DNA from: Deltaproteobacteria bacterium
GTDB taxonomy: Bacteria > Desulfobacterota > Desulfuromonadia > Desulfuromonadales > JAAYDE01
Length of the DNA stretch: 60,404 nt
Direction of reading: 5' to 3'
Assembly (NCBI GenBank): GCA_012729375.1
Contig: JAAYDE010000048.1
Coordinates: 1-60,404 of the forward strand
Made by a program: the position numbers and the translations under genes. Shown piece by piece: positions 8,542 through 17,386 of the stretch (its first letter is position 1; every line of letters begins with the position of its first letter). The notes below the pieces were generated by a model. It was not told where the DNA came from, ran no database searches, and saw only the letters and a list, made by a program, of their open reading frames with translations.

Positions 8542-9622
8542 GAATCTCCCGTTTCTCGATGCGCAAACGGTAAGTCGGCGGAACCACCGCCTCCGCCGTA
8601 CCGATCCGCAACCAGTAGTCGCCGGGCCCGAGACGGGGCACCAATCCCCCGGCAAGGCCGCCCCCCTCAACCATTTTCAGGCAGTAGGCCGCCGGCACGA
8701 AGAGCGGATGGGGGCTGATTTCCACAATCCAGGGACCTTTTTCCCCCCGCGGAAGAGGAATCGGCAGAAACGGCGAGTGAATTTCCAGGTCACGGCTCGC
8801 CGGCAGCTGCGGAGAGGGGAAAACTCTCTCGAGGATTTTCCCCATGAGGGGGAAACAGCTGCGCGAGTGATGTTTACTCAAAAAGATCCGCTGACCGGCT
8901 TCGACCAGCGGGTTTTTGCCAGGGTCGGCAAGCCATTCGTGGACGGCATGGGCCGCCGGTTGAACGTAAAGGTGGTATCCCGCCCTGCCTAAGCGCCGGG
9001 ACAAATCGGCGTCTTCAAAATACATGAAAAATCTCTCGTCGAACAGCCCCCCGGCGGCCTCGACCGCTGCCCGACGGAGCATCAGGTGGCCCCCCGAGAG
9101 CATGGTCCGCGCAAAAGGTGCTTCGGACGTGCAATGGTGGAGGATCTGCCGGCGGACCCGGTGACTGACTTTACCTCCCAGCCATGGCCAGCGCAAGGCA
9201 CAGCTCATGACAAAATCGACGGACGGTCCGGGGGCCTGGTAAGGAGGCAGCAGCCACTGCTTTTCCCGATCCCAGAAAACCAGCGGCGCGACGGCGCCGG
9301 CACGGGGATTTTGCTCCATAAAGGCCTGCAGTCTGGGCAAACAGCCCGGCAAGACATAGGCATCAGGATTGAGCAAAAATACCAGTTCGTGGCGGGCGCG
9401 GCTGAAAGCCAGGTTGCAGCCCTTGCCGAAACCGAGATTTTCCTCGGCGACCAGACATTCAACCGGGGAGGGCAGAACCGTCTTGAGTTTCTCCGTTTCC
9501 GCGGAGTCGGCGCTGTTGTCCACCACCAGAACCTGCAGGCCGGGCATGTCCGCCAGGAGACTGGCGGCAGCCCGGGCGGTGAGAAGATGGCTGTGGTAGT
9601 TGACGATGATGGCCGAAATCAT
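8534..9622 (-). CDS. GT2 family glycosyltransferase (rhamnosyltransferase-like)
   Basis: A 362-residue GT2 enzyme starting MISAIIVNYH. It has LVVDNSADSAET, an NLGFGKGCN motif, the LLNPDAYVLPGC donor/metal site and the FDERFFMYFEDADLSRRL motif that is typical of the WbbL/rhamnosyltransferase branch. About 100 C-terminal residues lie beyond the catalytic fold and have a beta-rich look (ending RLRIEKREIHD). It probably adds one sugar of the repeat unit in the cytoplasm. A good AGGA site precedes the ATG. The gene overlaps the downstream methyltransferase-GNAT gene by 8 nt. Confidence 0.9.
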   Translation of the reverse strand: MISAIIVNYHSHLLTARAAASLLADMPGLQVLVVDNSADSAETEKLKTVLPSPVECLVAEENLGFGKGCNLAFSRARHELVFLLNPDAYVLPGCLPRLQAFMEQNPRAGAVAPLVFWDREKQWLLPPYQAPGPSVDFVMSCALRWPWLGGKVSHRVRRQILHHCTSEAPFARTMLSGGHLMLRRAAVEAAGGLFDERFFMYFEDADLSRRLGRAGYHLYVQPAAHAVHEWLADPGKNPLVEAGQRIFLSKHHSRSCFPLMGKILERVFPSPQLPASRDLEIHSPFLPIPLPRGEKGPWIVEISPHPLFVPAAYCLKMVEGGGLAGGLVPRLGPGDYWLRIGTAEAVVPPTYRLRIEKREIHD

Positions 9623-9988
9623 GACGGAGTCCTGTTAATCCCGCAGCCGTGAAACCCGATGGGACCGGGTGCCTTTTCGCGGATTTTTGATTGCCGGGTC
9701 GAAACGTAAGAGAGACTTTCCCGAACAGGGATGAAAAAACGGTTCCGCCGGATCGGAACAGGTCGGCAGGGGCCAGGATGCGCGATATGAAAAAACCATG
9801 GGGAAAGATCCTGGTGAAAAACCGCCAGTCGTTTTTTCATGAGGCTTCGCCGTGAAACCGGCCGGATTCCGCAGATCAGGCCCGGCGGAGCGATGGACGT
9901 TGCGGCGTAAGGGCGGCGCCAGGAGTGAGCGTGCATGTATGGAACGGATGTGAGACCAGGCGGCGGAAGACTTCATGAACCATGGGCA
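9623..9988 (-). other. 366-nt stretch without a recognisable gene inside the glycan operon
   Basis: Between two glycosyltransferase genes of the same strand lies a stretch with two short overlapping frames of about 105 and 113 codons. Neither encodes anything I recognise, and neither has a clear ribosome site. The stretch could be a decayed gene, an untranslated spacer or the site of an internal promoter; I can see none of these clearly. Confidence 0.4.
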
Positions 9989-10717
9989 CTAAGGATCAAG
10001 GATCTGCGCCATTCCGCACTGAGCGGCGACATCCCCCGGTCGGTTTATGGAAAAACAGGGAGTCACCACCGGCAGGCGATGGCTCCACTTCCTCTCGAAG
10101 GCCTCTCCAGCGGCCCGAACCCGTTCCACCACGTGGCGGGGAAACGGCCCTTCCCTGGAAAGAGAGGACCAGTGTTCGCAACAGGCGTCGACAACGACGA
10201 CATCCAGCCCCCGCTCCCGTGCGGTCAAGGCCAGATCCGTCCCATAAAAATCAAAACCGAGATCGGGCTCCAAATGCAATCCAGTGTCGCGGCGAACGGC
10301 GAAGAGAAGTTCATCGAGGCTGTCCACCCGGCAGGGCAAGGCACAGGTTCCGTTGAGTTCCAGGCCACGGTCGAGGACATGCCCGGCGTGGCGAGCTCTG
10401 CTGCCGCTTCCCGCCACACCGTAAACACCAACCACCCCCAGGTGGCGATAGCTTCTTTCCGCCTTGCGGATTTCCGCCATGAAACGGGCGTCCCAGTCCT
10501 TGGGCAGATAAACATCCTGGTGGACCCAGATCAGCCATTGCGCCCCAGGGCCTGAATCCATCGCCCCATTGAAGGCCGCGGCGGCGGAAGCGGCGTTAAA
10601 AAAAAAATTCCTGCCATAGGTATCCCCGTGCAGGCAGGGGGATGCCAGCAAGCGACGCCGCAACACCTCAGGGTCGTTGACGCAGACGACAAATTCAAAA
10701 GATGGGTTTTTGGCCAC
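9989..10717 (-). CDS. Glycosyltransferase-like protein (GT2-related)
   Basis: A 242-residue protein with the layout of the small GT-A family used in surface-glycan clusters (pfam13712 type): FEFVVCVNDPEVL at the start, YGRNFFFNAASAAAAFN, then WLIWVHQDVYLPKDW, where the HQDVY element stands in for the DXD motif, and later GFDFYGTDLALTARERG. It starts at GTG (10717), supported by a GGGGTAGGGG stretch just upstream; no ATG is available nearby. It lies 14 nt downstream of the Wzt-like gene. It probably transfers a sugar to the growing chain; donor and acceptor are unknown. Confidence 0.78.
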   Translation of the reverse strand: MAKNPSFEFVVCVNDPEVLRRRLLASPCLHGDTYGRNFFFNAASAAAAFNGAMDSGPGAQWLIWVHQDVYLPKDWDARFMAEIRKAERSYRHLGVVGVYGVAGSGSRARHAGHVLDRGLELNGTCALPCRVDSLDELLFAVRRDTGLHLEPDLGFDFYGTDLALTARERGLDVVVVDACCEHWSSLSREGPFPRHVVERVRAAGEAFERKWSHRLPVVTPCFSINRPGDVAAQCGMAQILDP

Positions 10718-10731
10718 CGCAACCCCTACCC

Positions 10732-11943
10732 CTACCGCTCAACGCCTTTACCCCACTCATGGGGCAGCTCGACGACTCCCTGGTTAAAGCCTTCCTGGAC
10801 CACATCGAGAACGAGACAATGCTTGGCCATGTCATAAAGATGCAGAGCCTTTTCACAGGCCAGAAAGGCGGTGATGTAATATCTTCCCTTCAGCAGGGGC
10901 AGTTTGGGAAACCGGATCTGGACCAGCCCGTTTCCTTGCTCATCGACCTCGACACGGACACCGTCGTTCGCCGAGCTTACCGTGGCGATGGTGATTTCCG
11001 CATCGTTACACAGCCCGAGGGCCACAGTCGGTGCCGGCAGGCCGGGATCGATGAAAAATTCGACGCTGACCACAAGGGTACTGTGAAGCGAACGAACGGT
11101 CAAGGAGGCAGCTTCCAGGCCGTCGACCTCCCCTGTTACCCGGCGCAGCCGCCCCCCGCTGGAGAAGACCTGCCGGGGCGCCGCCTCATGGGATTTCTTC
11201 ACCACTTCGGCATCGAGTTCCGACTGATAGGCGGAGGTCACTCTGGCAACCCTGTCCAGCATGCGGGCACGCCCCTGATCCAGCCAAAGGGCCCGGTCGC
11301 AGAAAGCGTCCACTTGATAAAGGGAATGGGAGCAAAAAAGAACGGTGGTCCCCCTGTTCTTCAACGCCATGATGCGATCGAAGGATTTGCGGGAAAAATT
11401 GCCGTCGCCCACGGAAAGGGCCTCGTCAATCACCAGGATATCGGGATCCACGCAGGTGGCCACGGCAAAGGCCAGGCGCACGTACATGCCGCTGGAATAG
11501 GTTTTGACCGGTTGTTCGATAAAGGTTTCGATCCCCGAAAAATCGATGATTTCCTCAAGGCGGGCGTCAATCTCCCGCCGTGTCATTCCGACCACCAGGG
11601 CGCTCAGGTAAATATTCTCCCGTCCCGTGAACTCAGGGTTGAAACCGGCGCCGAGCTCCAGCAGCGCCGATACCCGGCCGCGAACGGCACAGCATCCGGT
11701 GGAGGGGTTGAGAGTGCCGCAGATCAGTTGCAGCAGGGTCGATTTTCCGGCGCCGTTGCGCCCGACCACGCCCAGGGTCTCGCCCTGGGCCAAATTGAAG
11801 GAGATATCGCGCAGCGCCCAGAAATCCCTGAAGAACTGTTTGCGCCCCCGATACAGCATCTGCAGCAGGCGATCCCGCGGGCGATCGTATATCTGATAGC
11901 ACTTGCCCAGATTTTCGACCCGGATGACAGGTTCAGATGACAT
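10732..11943 (-). CDS. wzt: O-antigen/polysaccharide ABC transporter ATP-binding protein with C-terminal cargo domain
   Basis: A 403-residue protein. Residues about 1-250 form the ATPase: Walker A GRNGAGKST at 61-69, signature YSSGMYVRLAFA, and Walker B DILVIDEALSVGD. The remaining about 150 residues form a beta-rich domain as in Wzt_C, which in the O9a/O8 systems recognises the modified end of the glycan and couples chain termination to export. It works with the permease encoded just upstream. The start ATG at 11943 overlaps the permease stop by 11 nt; an ATG 12 codons upstream is less likely. The presence of the cargo domain predicts a chain-terminating modification, for which the methyltransferases of the locus are candidates. 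Confidence 0.92.
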   Translation of the reverse strand: MSSEPVIRVENLGKCYQIYDRPRDRLLQMLYRGRKQFFRDFWALRDISFNLAQGETLGVVGRNGAGKSTLLQLICGTLNPSTGCCAVRGRVSALLELGAGFNPEFTGRENIYLSALVVGMTRREIDARLEEIIDFSGIETFIEQPVKTYSSGMYVRLAFAVATCVDPDILVIDEALSVGDGNFSRKSFDRIMALKNRGTTVLFCSHSLYQVDAFCDRALWLDQGRARMLDRVARVTSAYQSELDAEVVKKSHEAAPRQVFSSGGRLRRVTGEVDGLEAASLTVRSLHSTLVVSVEFFIDPGLPAPTVALGLCNDAEITIATVSSANDGVRVEVDEQGNGLVQIRFPKLPLLKGRYYITAFLACEKALHLYDMAKHCLVLDVVQEGFNQGVVELPHEWGKGVER

Positions 11944-12751
11944 CGGCGAACCCTTTCCGGGTTTTCTGGAACCAGACAAAACCGGCCCACGAGATGAGGA
12001 GGGAGCCGAAGGTCACCAATGCGTATCCCCACCAGCCGGGCACACGGCCGAAGATCAGCAGGTCACGGGCCTGGTCGACGATGAGCGTCAGCGGGTTGAG
12101 CAGGACAATCCAGCGGTACCCTTGCGGAATAACGGAAAGGGGATAAAAGATGGGGGTCAGAAACAGCAGCGCCGTAACGAGGATGCCGATGATCTGGGAC
12201 ACATCCCGCAGATAAACCCCCAGGGAAGCCAGCAGCCAGGAAAAACCCAGCGACAAAAACAACAGGGGGAAAATCAGCAGGGGGAAAAGAAAACCGGTGA
12301 CAGGCGGCAGACCGAGAATGAAAAAACAGAAAAGCAGCCACACCAGAAGGCTCACACCAGCATGAAAGAGCGCCGCGAAGAAAATGACCCAGGGCAAAAC
12401 CTCCAGGGGGAAAACCACCTTTTTGACATAGGTGGGGTTTTGCAGAATCAGGTTGGGCGCCCGGGTGACACATTCGGCAAACAGGTTGAACACGATCAGT
12501 CCGGCGAACAGAACAAGGGCAAATTCAGCCTTGGAGCCGGTGCCGACCCCCCAGCGGGCATTGAAGACCACGCTGAAGACGAAGGTATAGACCGACAGCA
12601 TGAAGACGGGATTGAAAAAAGACCACAGAATGCCCAGGAAAGAGCCCCGGTAGCGGCCGGCGATCTCACGCCTCACCAAGGTAAAAACCAGATGGCGATT
12701 GCTCCACAGACTGAGGAACAGGGCTGACGGGGATAAAGAAAACTCCTGCAT
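11933..12751 (-). CDS. wzm: Polysaccharide ABC-2 transporter permease
   Basis: A 272-residue inner-membrane protein with six hydrophobic segments and the ABC2_membrane layout of Wzm/KpsM/TagG proteins. The N-terminal cytoplasmic part contains LVRREIAGRYRGSFLGILWSF, the amphipathic coupling region typical of the family. With Wzt it exports undecaprenyl-linked glycan across the inner membrane. It lies 66 nt downstream of the TolC-like gene and overlaps wzt. The ribosome site before the ATG at 12751 is weak. Confidence 0.93.
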   Translation of the reverse strand: MQEFSLSPSALFLSLWSNRHLVFTLVRREIAGRYRGSFLGILWSFFNPVFMLSVYTFVFSVVFNARWGVGTGSKAEFALVLFAGLIVFNLFAECVTRAPNLILQNPTYVKKVVFPLEVLPWVIFFAALFHAGVSLLVWLLFCFFILGLPPVTGFLFPLLIFPLLFLSLGFSWLLASLGVYLRDVSQIIGILVTALLFLTPIFYPLSVIPQGYRWIVLLNPLTLIVDQARDLLIFGRVPGWWGYALVTFGSLLISWAGFVWFQKTRKGFADVI

Positions 12752-12817
12752 CAGAAAAGAATTTCTCGTACGATAGGATTGGGGTTGGCAACTTTTCGCC
12801 GGAATAAAAATTGCCGT

Positions 12818-14110
12818 CTATTTCCCACCCACGGCGTAATGGAATCTGGCCGCGGCTATATGGAGGGCATGGCGAGTGTCAATCATGTTGATCTCGGCCC
12901 GGGTGAGACGCAGTTCGGCATCAAGAAGGTCACTAAGGGAACTGATGCCAAGCTTTACGGAGCGACTGGCCACCTGGTAGGCTTCGCGGGCCTCGGCAAG
13001 GGTATCGGCGGCGACCTTCAGGCGAGAGCGCGACTCCTGCAGCTGCTGGAAGGTGGTGCGGACTTCGGTGACGACGACCTGACGTCTCTGCAACAGCATC
13101 TCCTCCTGGCGCTGGGCGACGAGACGCTGGCGCCGATAGGCGGAAATGTTGCGCCCGCCCTGGAAGGGCCTCATGGAGACGTTGAGAGACAGGGTGTAGT
13201 AGTCCCGATCATCGTCGGTAAACCTTCTATCGTCGTAATCCCTCTGATAATCGACATAGGAGGCATCGAGGCTGACCTGGGGAAGATTGCGGGCGGCAAT
13301 GATGCGGGCCTCCTGCCGGGCCATGTCGATGTTGAAAGCCGCCAAACGCAGATCCGGACGCCTTTCCAGCCCCAGCTCCACACAGCTTTCCACATCGGAA
13401 CAGGATTCGGTGATGGAACTTTCCAGACTGCCGTCGATATCCAGGGGCTCATTGCCGGCCAGATAAAGGGCTTGGCGGAGGTTGGCCTGGGCGATAACCA
13501 GTTTGGATTCGGCGGCAATCAATTCCTGGCGGGCGTTGGAAAGCTCCACCTCCACTTCCAGCACCCTCAGGCGCGGCGCCAATTGCTGGTCGAACCAGGC
13601 CTGGGCGATACGGCGCTGTTCCTCCAGACGCCCCACCGAGCCCTGCCACTTCTTCACATGCTCTTCGGCGCGAAGAATGTCGTAGAAGCTGGAATGAATG
13701 TTGCGGACCAGCTGAAGGTGCATGTATTGCAGCTCATAGCGCCTGAATTCCTTGTTCTGGCGGGCTTTTTTCAGTCCCGCCAGGCCGGAGAAGCCGGTAA
13801 AGAGCGGTTGGCTGACGCGGGCCGACATACTGTCGCTGTTCTGATCGAGATAATCGGTGTCCCGTTCATTACTGGCGCCATTGGAAAGTTCACTGCGGGT
13901 GTAATTCAAAGAAAGAGTCGGCAGAAAAGCGCCCACCGCCTCCCGCACCCCTTCCTTCGCTTCGTCGACCTGGAGTCGATAGGCTTTTATTTCAGGGTTT
14001 TCCGCCAGGCCTTGGATTATGCACTGCTGCAGGGTCATGGGTGCGGCAGAGGCCGACCCCCAGCAAAAAACCAGAACCGAAACAACGACAAGGAAGAATC
14101 TCATATCCAT
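12818..14110 (-). CDS. TolC-family outer-membrane channel of a type I secretion system
   Basis: About 430 residues with an N-terminal signal peptide (MDMRFFLVVVSVLVFCWGSA, cleaved near SAAP). The body shows the two OEP repeats of TolC: periplasmic helices rich in A, Q, E and R, with beta-strand segments such as PTLSLNYTRSE and PQVSLDASYVDYQ. It forms the trimeric outer-membrane exit duct for the ABC transporter and HlyD adaptor encoded immediately upstream. I chose ATG at 14110, which overlaps the TGA of the adaptor by one base (TGATG); a TTG one codon upstream and an ATG two codons downstream are alternatives. Confidence 0.92.
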   Translation of the reverse strand: MDMRFFLVVVSVLVFCWGSASAAPMTLQQCIIQGLAENPEIKAYRLQVDEAKEGVREAVGAFLPTLSLNYTRSELSNGASNERDTDYLDQNSDSMSARVSQPLFTGFSGLAGLKKARQNKEFRRYELQYMHLQLVRNIHSSFYDILRAEEHVKKWQGSVGRLEEQRRIAQAWFDQQLAPRLRVLEVEVELSNARQELIAAESKLVIAQANLRQALYLAGNEPLDIDGSLESSITESCSDVESCVELGLERRPDLRLAAFNIDMARQEARIIAARNLPQVSLDASYVDYQRDYDDRRFTDDDRDYYTLSLNVSMRPFQGGRNISAYRRQRLVAQRQEEMLLQRRQVVVTEVRTTFQQLQESRSRLKVAADTLAEAREAYQVASRSVKLGISSLSDLLDAELRLTRAEINMIDTRHALHIAAARFHYAVGGK

Positions 14111-15510
14111 CAATTTTCCCGCAAGGCGTGCTGGAAATTCTCCAGCAGCGGCTCCAGAGCGTAATCAAGGACGGTTCGCGGTTTGGTGCGGATGAAAACC
14201 GCCACCGGCATGCCGGCGGTGAGATAGAGACGGTTATCCGCCAGCTCCTCCTTGTTCAACTCCACATGGACGACATAGGTGGGCTGTTCCCCGTAGGGGG
14301 TTTTCTGCAATATGCGGTCTGCGGAAACATAGACCACCTGGCCGGTCACCTTCGGCGTGGTACGCTGATGGAAGGCCAAAAGTTGAACATCGGCCGTCTG
14401 CCCCCGGTAAACATGGGTGATGTCCTTGACCATGATGCGGCACTCGACGATCAGGGGATTGTCCTGGGGAACGATATCCATGAGGGGCTGCCCCGGGCTG
14501 ACAACGCCTCCCCGGGAGTGAACCTGGAGGGCGACGACCTCGCCATCCACGGGGGCGGTGACGGTCAGCCGGCGGCGGGCGTCCTGCAGGGGGAGAAACT
14601 GCTGCTGAAGGTCGAAGAGCTTCTGCTGAACCTCCGACTGGCGGTTTACCGCCTGCTGCCGGTATTCGCTCTCCAGAGCGCTGATGCGAAGCTGGAACTC
14701 CGCCAGCTTCTCGCGCAATTCCGCCTGGGATCCTCTCATCTGGGCCATCATTCCACGGTGCTCGGCAATGGCCCGGCGCAGCTGCAGGATATGGGTCTTG
14801 TCGATATATTGGTCCTTGAACAGGGCCATCTTGGCGTCTAATTCCTCCTGCAGCGCTGCGACGATTTCCTCTTCCGCTTTGAGACGCCCGTTGAGGCTCA
14901 CATCCTGCTGACGAAGCTGGGCGATCTGTTTGCGGAGAAGATTGGTCTGGTTCTCCAAAGCCTCCCGTCCCGAGGCAAATATTTTTTGAGAGGCCTGGAA
15001 CAGCTCGGTGAATTTTGCCTCGGGAATGGTGCCGTCGTAGGTCGGCCAGTCGACTTTCGGGGAGAGGGCCTTTTCAGCGTCGAGACGCCGGTCCTCGATC
15101 CTCAGGGCGGTCAGCTGCAGTGAGATCTGATCGGCAGCGGCAACGACCCGGGTGCTTTCAAGAATAACCAGGGGATCACCGGCCTTGACCATGTCGCCGT
15201 TGCGCACCAGTATCTCGCGGACAATCCCTCCCTCGAGGTGCTGAACCGTCTTGCGTTCGGTGTCCACACGCACCTCTCCCGAGGCGATGACGGCAGCGGT
15301 AATCTCGGCGAAGGTAACCCATAACCCTCCAACACCAAAGAAAAGACCGACGATGATCATGCCTGTGAGGATGATCCGGCGACTGTCCGTAAAGCGTATC
15401 TTGAGATCGGGGGGGGCCGTGGTCTCGTCCTGAAGCTGCGCGTATTCCTCCGGGGTCACCCGGTCGAAACGGAACAGCCTGCGCAGGAGTTGAAACAGTT
15501 TTTCTTTCAT
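14110..15510 (-). CDS. HlyD/PrtE-type periplasmic adaptor of the type I secretion system
   Basis: A 466-residue membrane-fusion protein. A short cytoplasmic tail is followed by one transmembrane segment (ILTGMIIVGLFFGVGGLWVTF), a barrel/lipoyl half (ASGEVRVDTERKTVQHLEGGIV), a long coiled-coil hairpin across residues about 130-310 and a C-terminal beta-barrel (RTKPRTVLDYALEPL). The VQHLEGGIV motif is typical of the HlyD/PrtE family. It links the inner-membrane ABC exporter to TolC. The start ATG at 15510 is preceded by AAGGCGA; the longer upstream frame is not membrane-compatible. It follows the ABC exporter by 87 nt and is translationally coupled to the TolC gene. Confidence 0.92.
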   Translation of the reverse strand: MKEKLFQLLRRLFRFDRVTPEEYAQLQDETTAPPDLKIRFTDSRRIILTGMIIVGLFFGVGGLWVTFAEITAAVIASGEVRVDTERKTVQHLEGGIVREILVRNGDMVKAGDPLVILESTRVVAAADQISLQLTALRIEDRRLDAEKALSPKVDWPTYDGTIPEAKFTELFQASQKIFASGREALENQTNLLRKQIAQLRQQDVSLNGRLKAEEEIVAALQEELDAKMALFKDQYIDKTHILQLRRAIAEHRGMMAQMRGSQAELREKLAEFQLRISALESEYRQQAVNRQSEVQQKLFDLQQQFLPLQDARRRLTVTAPVDGEVVALQVHSRGGVVSPGQPLMDIVPQDNPLIVECRIMVKDITHVYRGQTADVQLLAFHQRTTPKVTGQVVYVSADRILQKTPYGEQPTYVVHVELNKEELADNRLYLTAGMPVAVFIRTKPRTVLDYALEPLLENFQHALREN

Positions 15511-15572
15511 TGTCGCCTTGTTCCCAAAAAATGAAGCTTGATGAGATTGAAACGGGAGCGGGAAAAACACCA

Positions 15573-15595
15573 AACATTCACGAACCGTGAATGTT
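15573..15595. repeat. Perfect 10-bp inverted repeat between T1SS exporter and adaptor genes
   Basis: AACATTCACG and CGTGAATGTT are separated by three bases. It lies immediately after the stop of the ABC exporter gene. It could be an intercistronic hairpin that tunes expression of the two genes, or a protein-binding palindrome; there is no T-run on the minus strand to make it a terminator. Confidence 0.7.
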
Positions 15596-15597
15596 CC

Positions 15598-17271
15598 TTA
15601 GGAGGCCGATTGCCTTTGCGTTTGCGCCTGAACCTCCATGAGTTTCTGGAACACGGCGTCCCGCGGCCCGAACATGGCCAGTTGACCTCCGCGCAGCATG
15701 AGGATCTTATCCACTCCGGAGAGCAGACTTGGCTTGTGGGATACCACCACCACGGTTACCTTCTCCGCTTTAAGTTGAGCCAAAGCATTCAGCAGCGCCC
15801 TTTCCCCCTCGTCATCCAGATTGGAGTTGGGTTCGTCGAGAATCACCAGGCGGGGCTCCCCGTAAAGGGCGCGGGCCAATCCGATACGCTGCCGCTGTCC
15901 TCCGGAGAGGATCACCCCCCCATCCCCGATACGGGTGTCATACCCGCCGGGGAAATTGAGCGCCAGCTCATGAACCCCCGCCTTGCGGGCGGCCGCGATC
16001 ACCCTTTCGGAGTCGACCGTACCCAAGCGGGCGATGTTCTCGGCAACGGTGCCGGAAAAAAGTTCCATATCCTGGGAAAGATAACCGATGTAGGGACCGA
16101 GTTTTTCCTGCTCCCAGCTGAAGATATCGGCGCCGTCGAGGCGGACCTTGCCCTCAGTGGGCGGCCAAATCCCCAACAAGAGGCGGCAGAGAGTCGATTT
16201 CCCGGCGCCGGACGGCCCGATGAGACCCATCGATTCCCCCGCCGGCAAGGCAAAGGAGATATCCCGAAGGATGTAGTTGTTTTTCAGGGCAAGGCTGACG
16301 TGTTCGGCGCTCAACTGGCCCTGGGGGGCCGGCAGGTCCATGCCCGGCGCGGCGGTGGACTGGCTGAACAGGGCATCCAGACGGCTCCAGGCCCCCCGCG
16401 CCTCGATCATGAACTTCCAGCTGCCGATCCCCATCTGCACCGGACCGAGGGCCTTGCCCATGATGATTGATGCGGCGATCATGCAGCCGGCGGTCGCCTT
16501 GCCTTCCAGGGTCAGCCAGGCGCCTACCCCGTAGATGAAAACCTGCATCGATTGGCGCAGCCAGCTCGACAGGGCATGGACGAGGCCCGACTGGCGGCTG
16601 GCCTGGGTCTGCAGTTTCATCACCTGGTCGTTGTAGTTCTGCCAGCGGGCGGTGACGCCGCCGAGCATCCCCATGCTGCGCACCGATTGGGAACTGCGCC
16701 GCGCCGTCTCAACAAAGCGCATGGAAAAGTTGTTGACCACATTGGCGGCATCGAGGGGTTTGCGGGTTACCTTTTCGTTGATCAGGGCGAACACGACCAG
16801 AAGGATCGCTCCTCCCGTGGCGACCAGACCCAACAGGGGATGGAGAATGTAGATCACTCCCAGGAAAAGCGGCGTCCACGGGATATCGAACAGGGTGAAA
16901 ATGGCGTTGCCGCCGAAGAAGTTGCGCAACGTGTTGACATCGCGCAGGGTGGCCTGATCGGGAGGGGTTCCGGCCAAGGCGGCCTGTTTGAGGACATTGT
17001 CCAGAACGGTGCGGCTCAGGGCCTGATCAATCGCTACCCCGCAGCGGACCAGGAGACGGGAGCGGACCGACTCCAGAGCGGCCATGACCATCAGGGAGAG
17101 AATGGCGGCGATGGTGATCACATACAGGGTGGGCATGCTGTAACTGGAGAGCACCCGGTCGTAGATCTGCAGCATGTAGATCGGGAAGGTAAGCTGGAGG
17201 ATGTTGATGAACATGCTGAAAAAGCCGCCGTATAGGAGATACGGACGCCACTCTTTAAAAAAGTTTTTCAT
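15598..17271 (-). CDS. Type I secretion ABC exporter (PrtD family, permease-ATPase)
   Basis: A 557-residue half-transporter. Residues about 1-310 are a transmembrane domain of ABC_membrane type 1 with the family block FFGGNAIFTLFDIPWTPLF. Residues about 330-550 are the ATPase: Walker A GLIGPSGAGKST, signature ILSGGQRQRIGLARAL and Walker B LVILDEPNSNLDD. It lacks the N-terminal C39-like domain of HlyB, matching PrtD/AprD/RsaD exporters of RTX proteases and S-layer proteins. AGGAG lies 8 nt before the ATG. With the adaptor and TolC genes it makes a full type I system, but no RTX-type substrate gene is present in the window. Confidence 0.93.
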   Translation of the reverse strand: MKNFFKEWRPYLLYGGFFSMFINILQLTFPIYMLQIYDRVLSSYSMPTLYVITIAAILSLMVMAALESVRSRLLVRCGVAIDQALSRTVLDNVLKQAALAGTPPDQATLRDVNTLRNFFGGNAIFTLFDIPWTPLFLGVIYILHPLLGLVATGGAILLVVFALINEKVTRKPLDAANVVNNFSMRFVETARRSSQSVRSMGMLGGVTARWQNYNDQVMKLQTQASRQSGLVHALSSWLRQSMQVFIYGVGAWLTLEGKATAGCMIAASIIMGKALGPVQMGIGSWKFMIEARGAWSRLDALFSQSTAAPGMDLPAPQGQLSAEHVSLALKNNYILRDISFALPAGESMGLIGPSGAGKSTLCRLLLGIWPPTEGKVRLDGADIFSWEQEKLGPYIGYLSQDMELFSGTVAENIARLGTVDSERVIAAARKAGVHELALNFPGGYDTRIGDGGVILSGGQRQRIGLARALYGEPRLVILDEPNSNLDDEGERALLNALAQLKAEKVTVVVVSHKPSLLSGVDKILMLRGGQLAMFGPRDAVFQKLMEVQAQTQRQSAS

Positions 17272-17386
17272 GGAATGATCTCCTGGAAATTCTCATAAAT
17301 GGAGATAGTGGCAGAAGTTTCAGTGATGGTCAAGAGGTTTGCTTGGCCGGCCCGGCCCCCTTGGCAGGCAAAGCGGGCGCCCTCTG

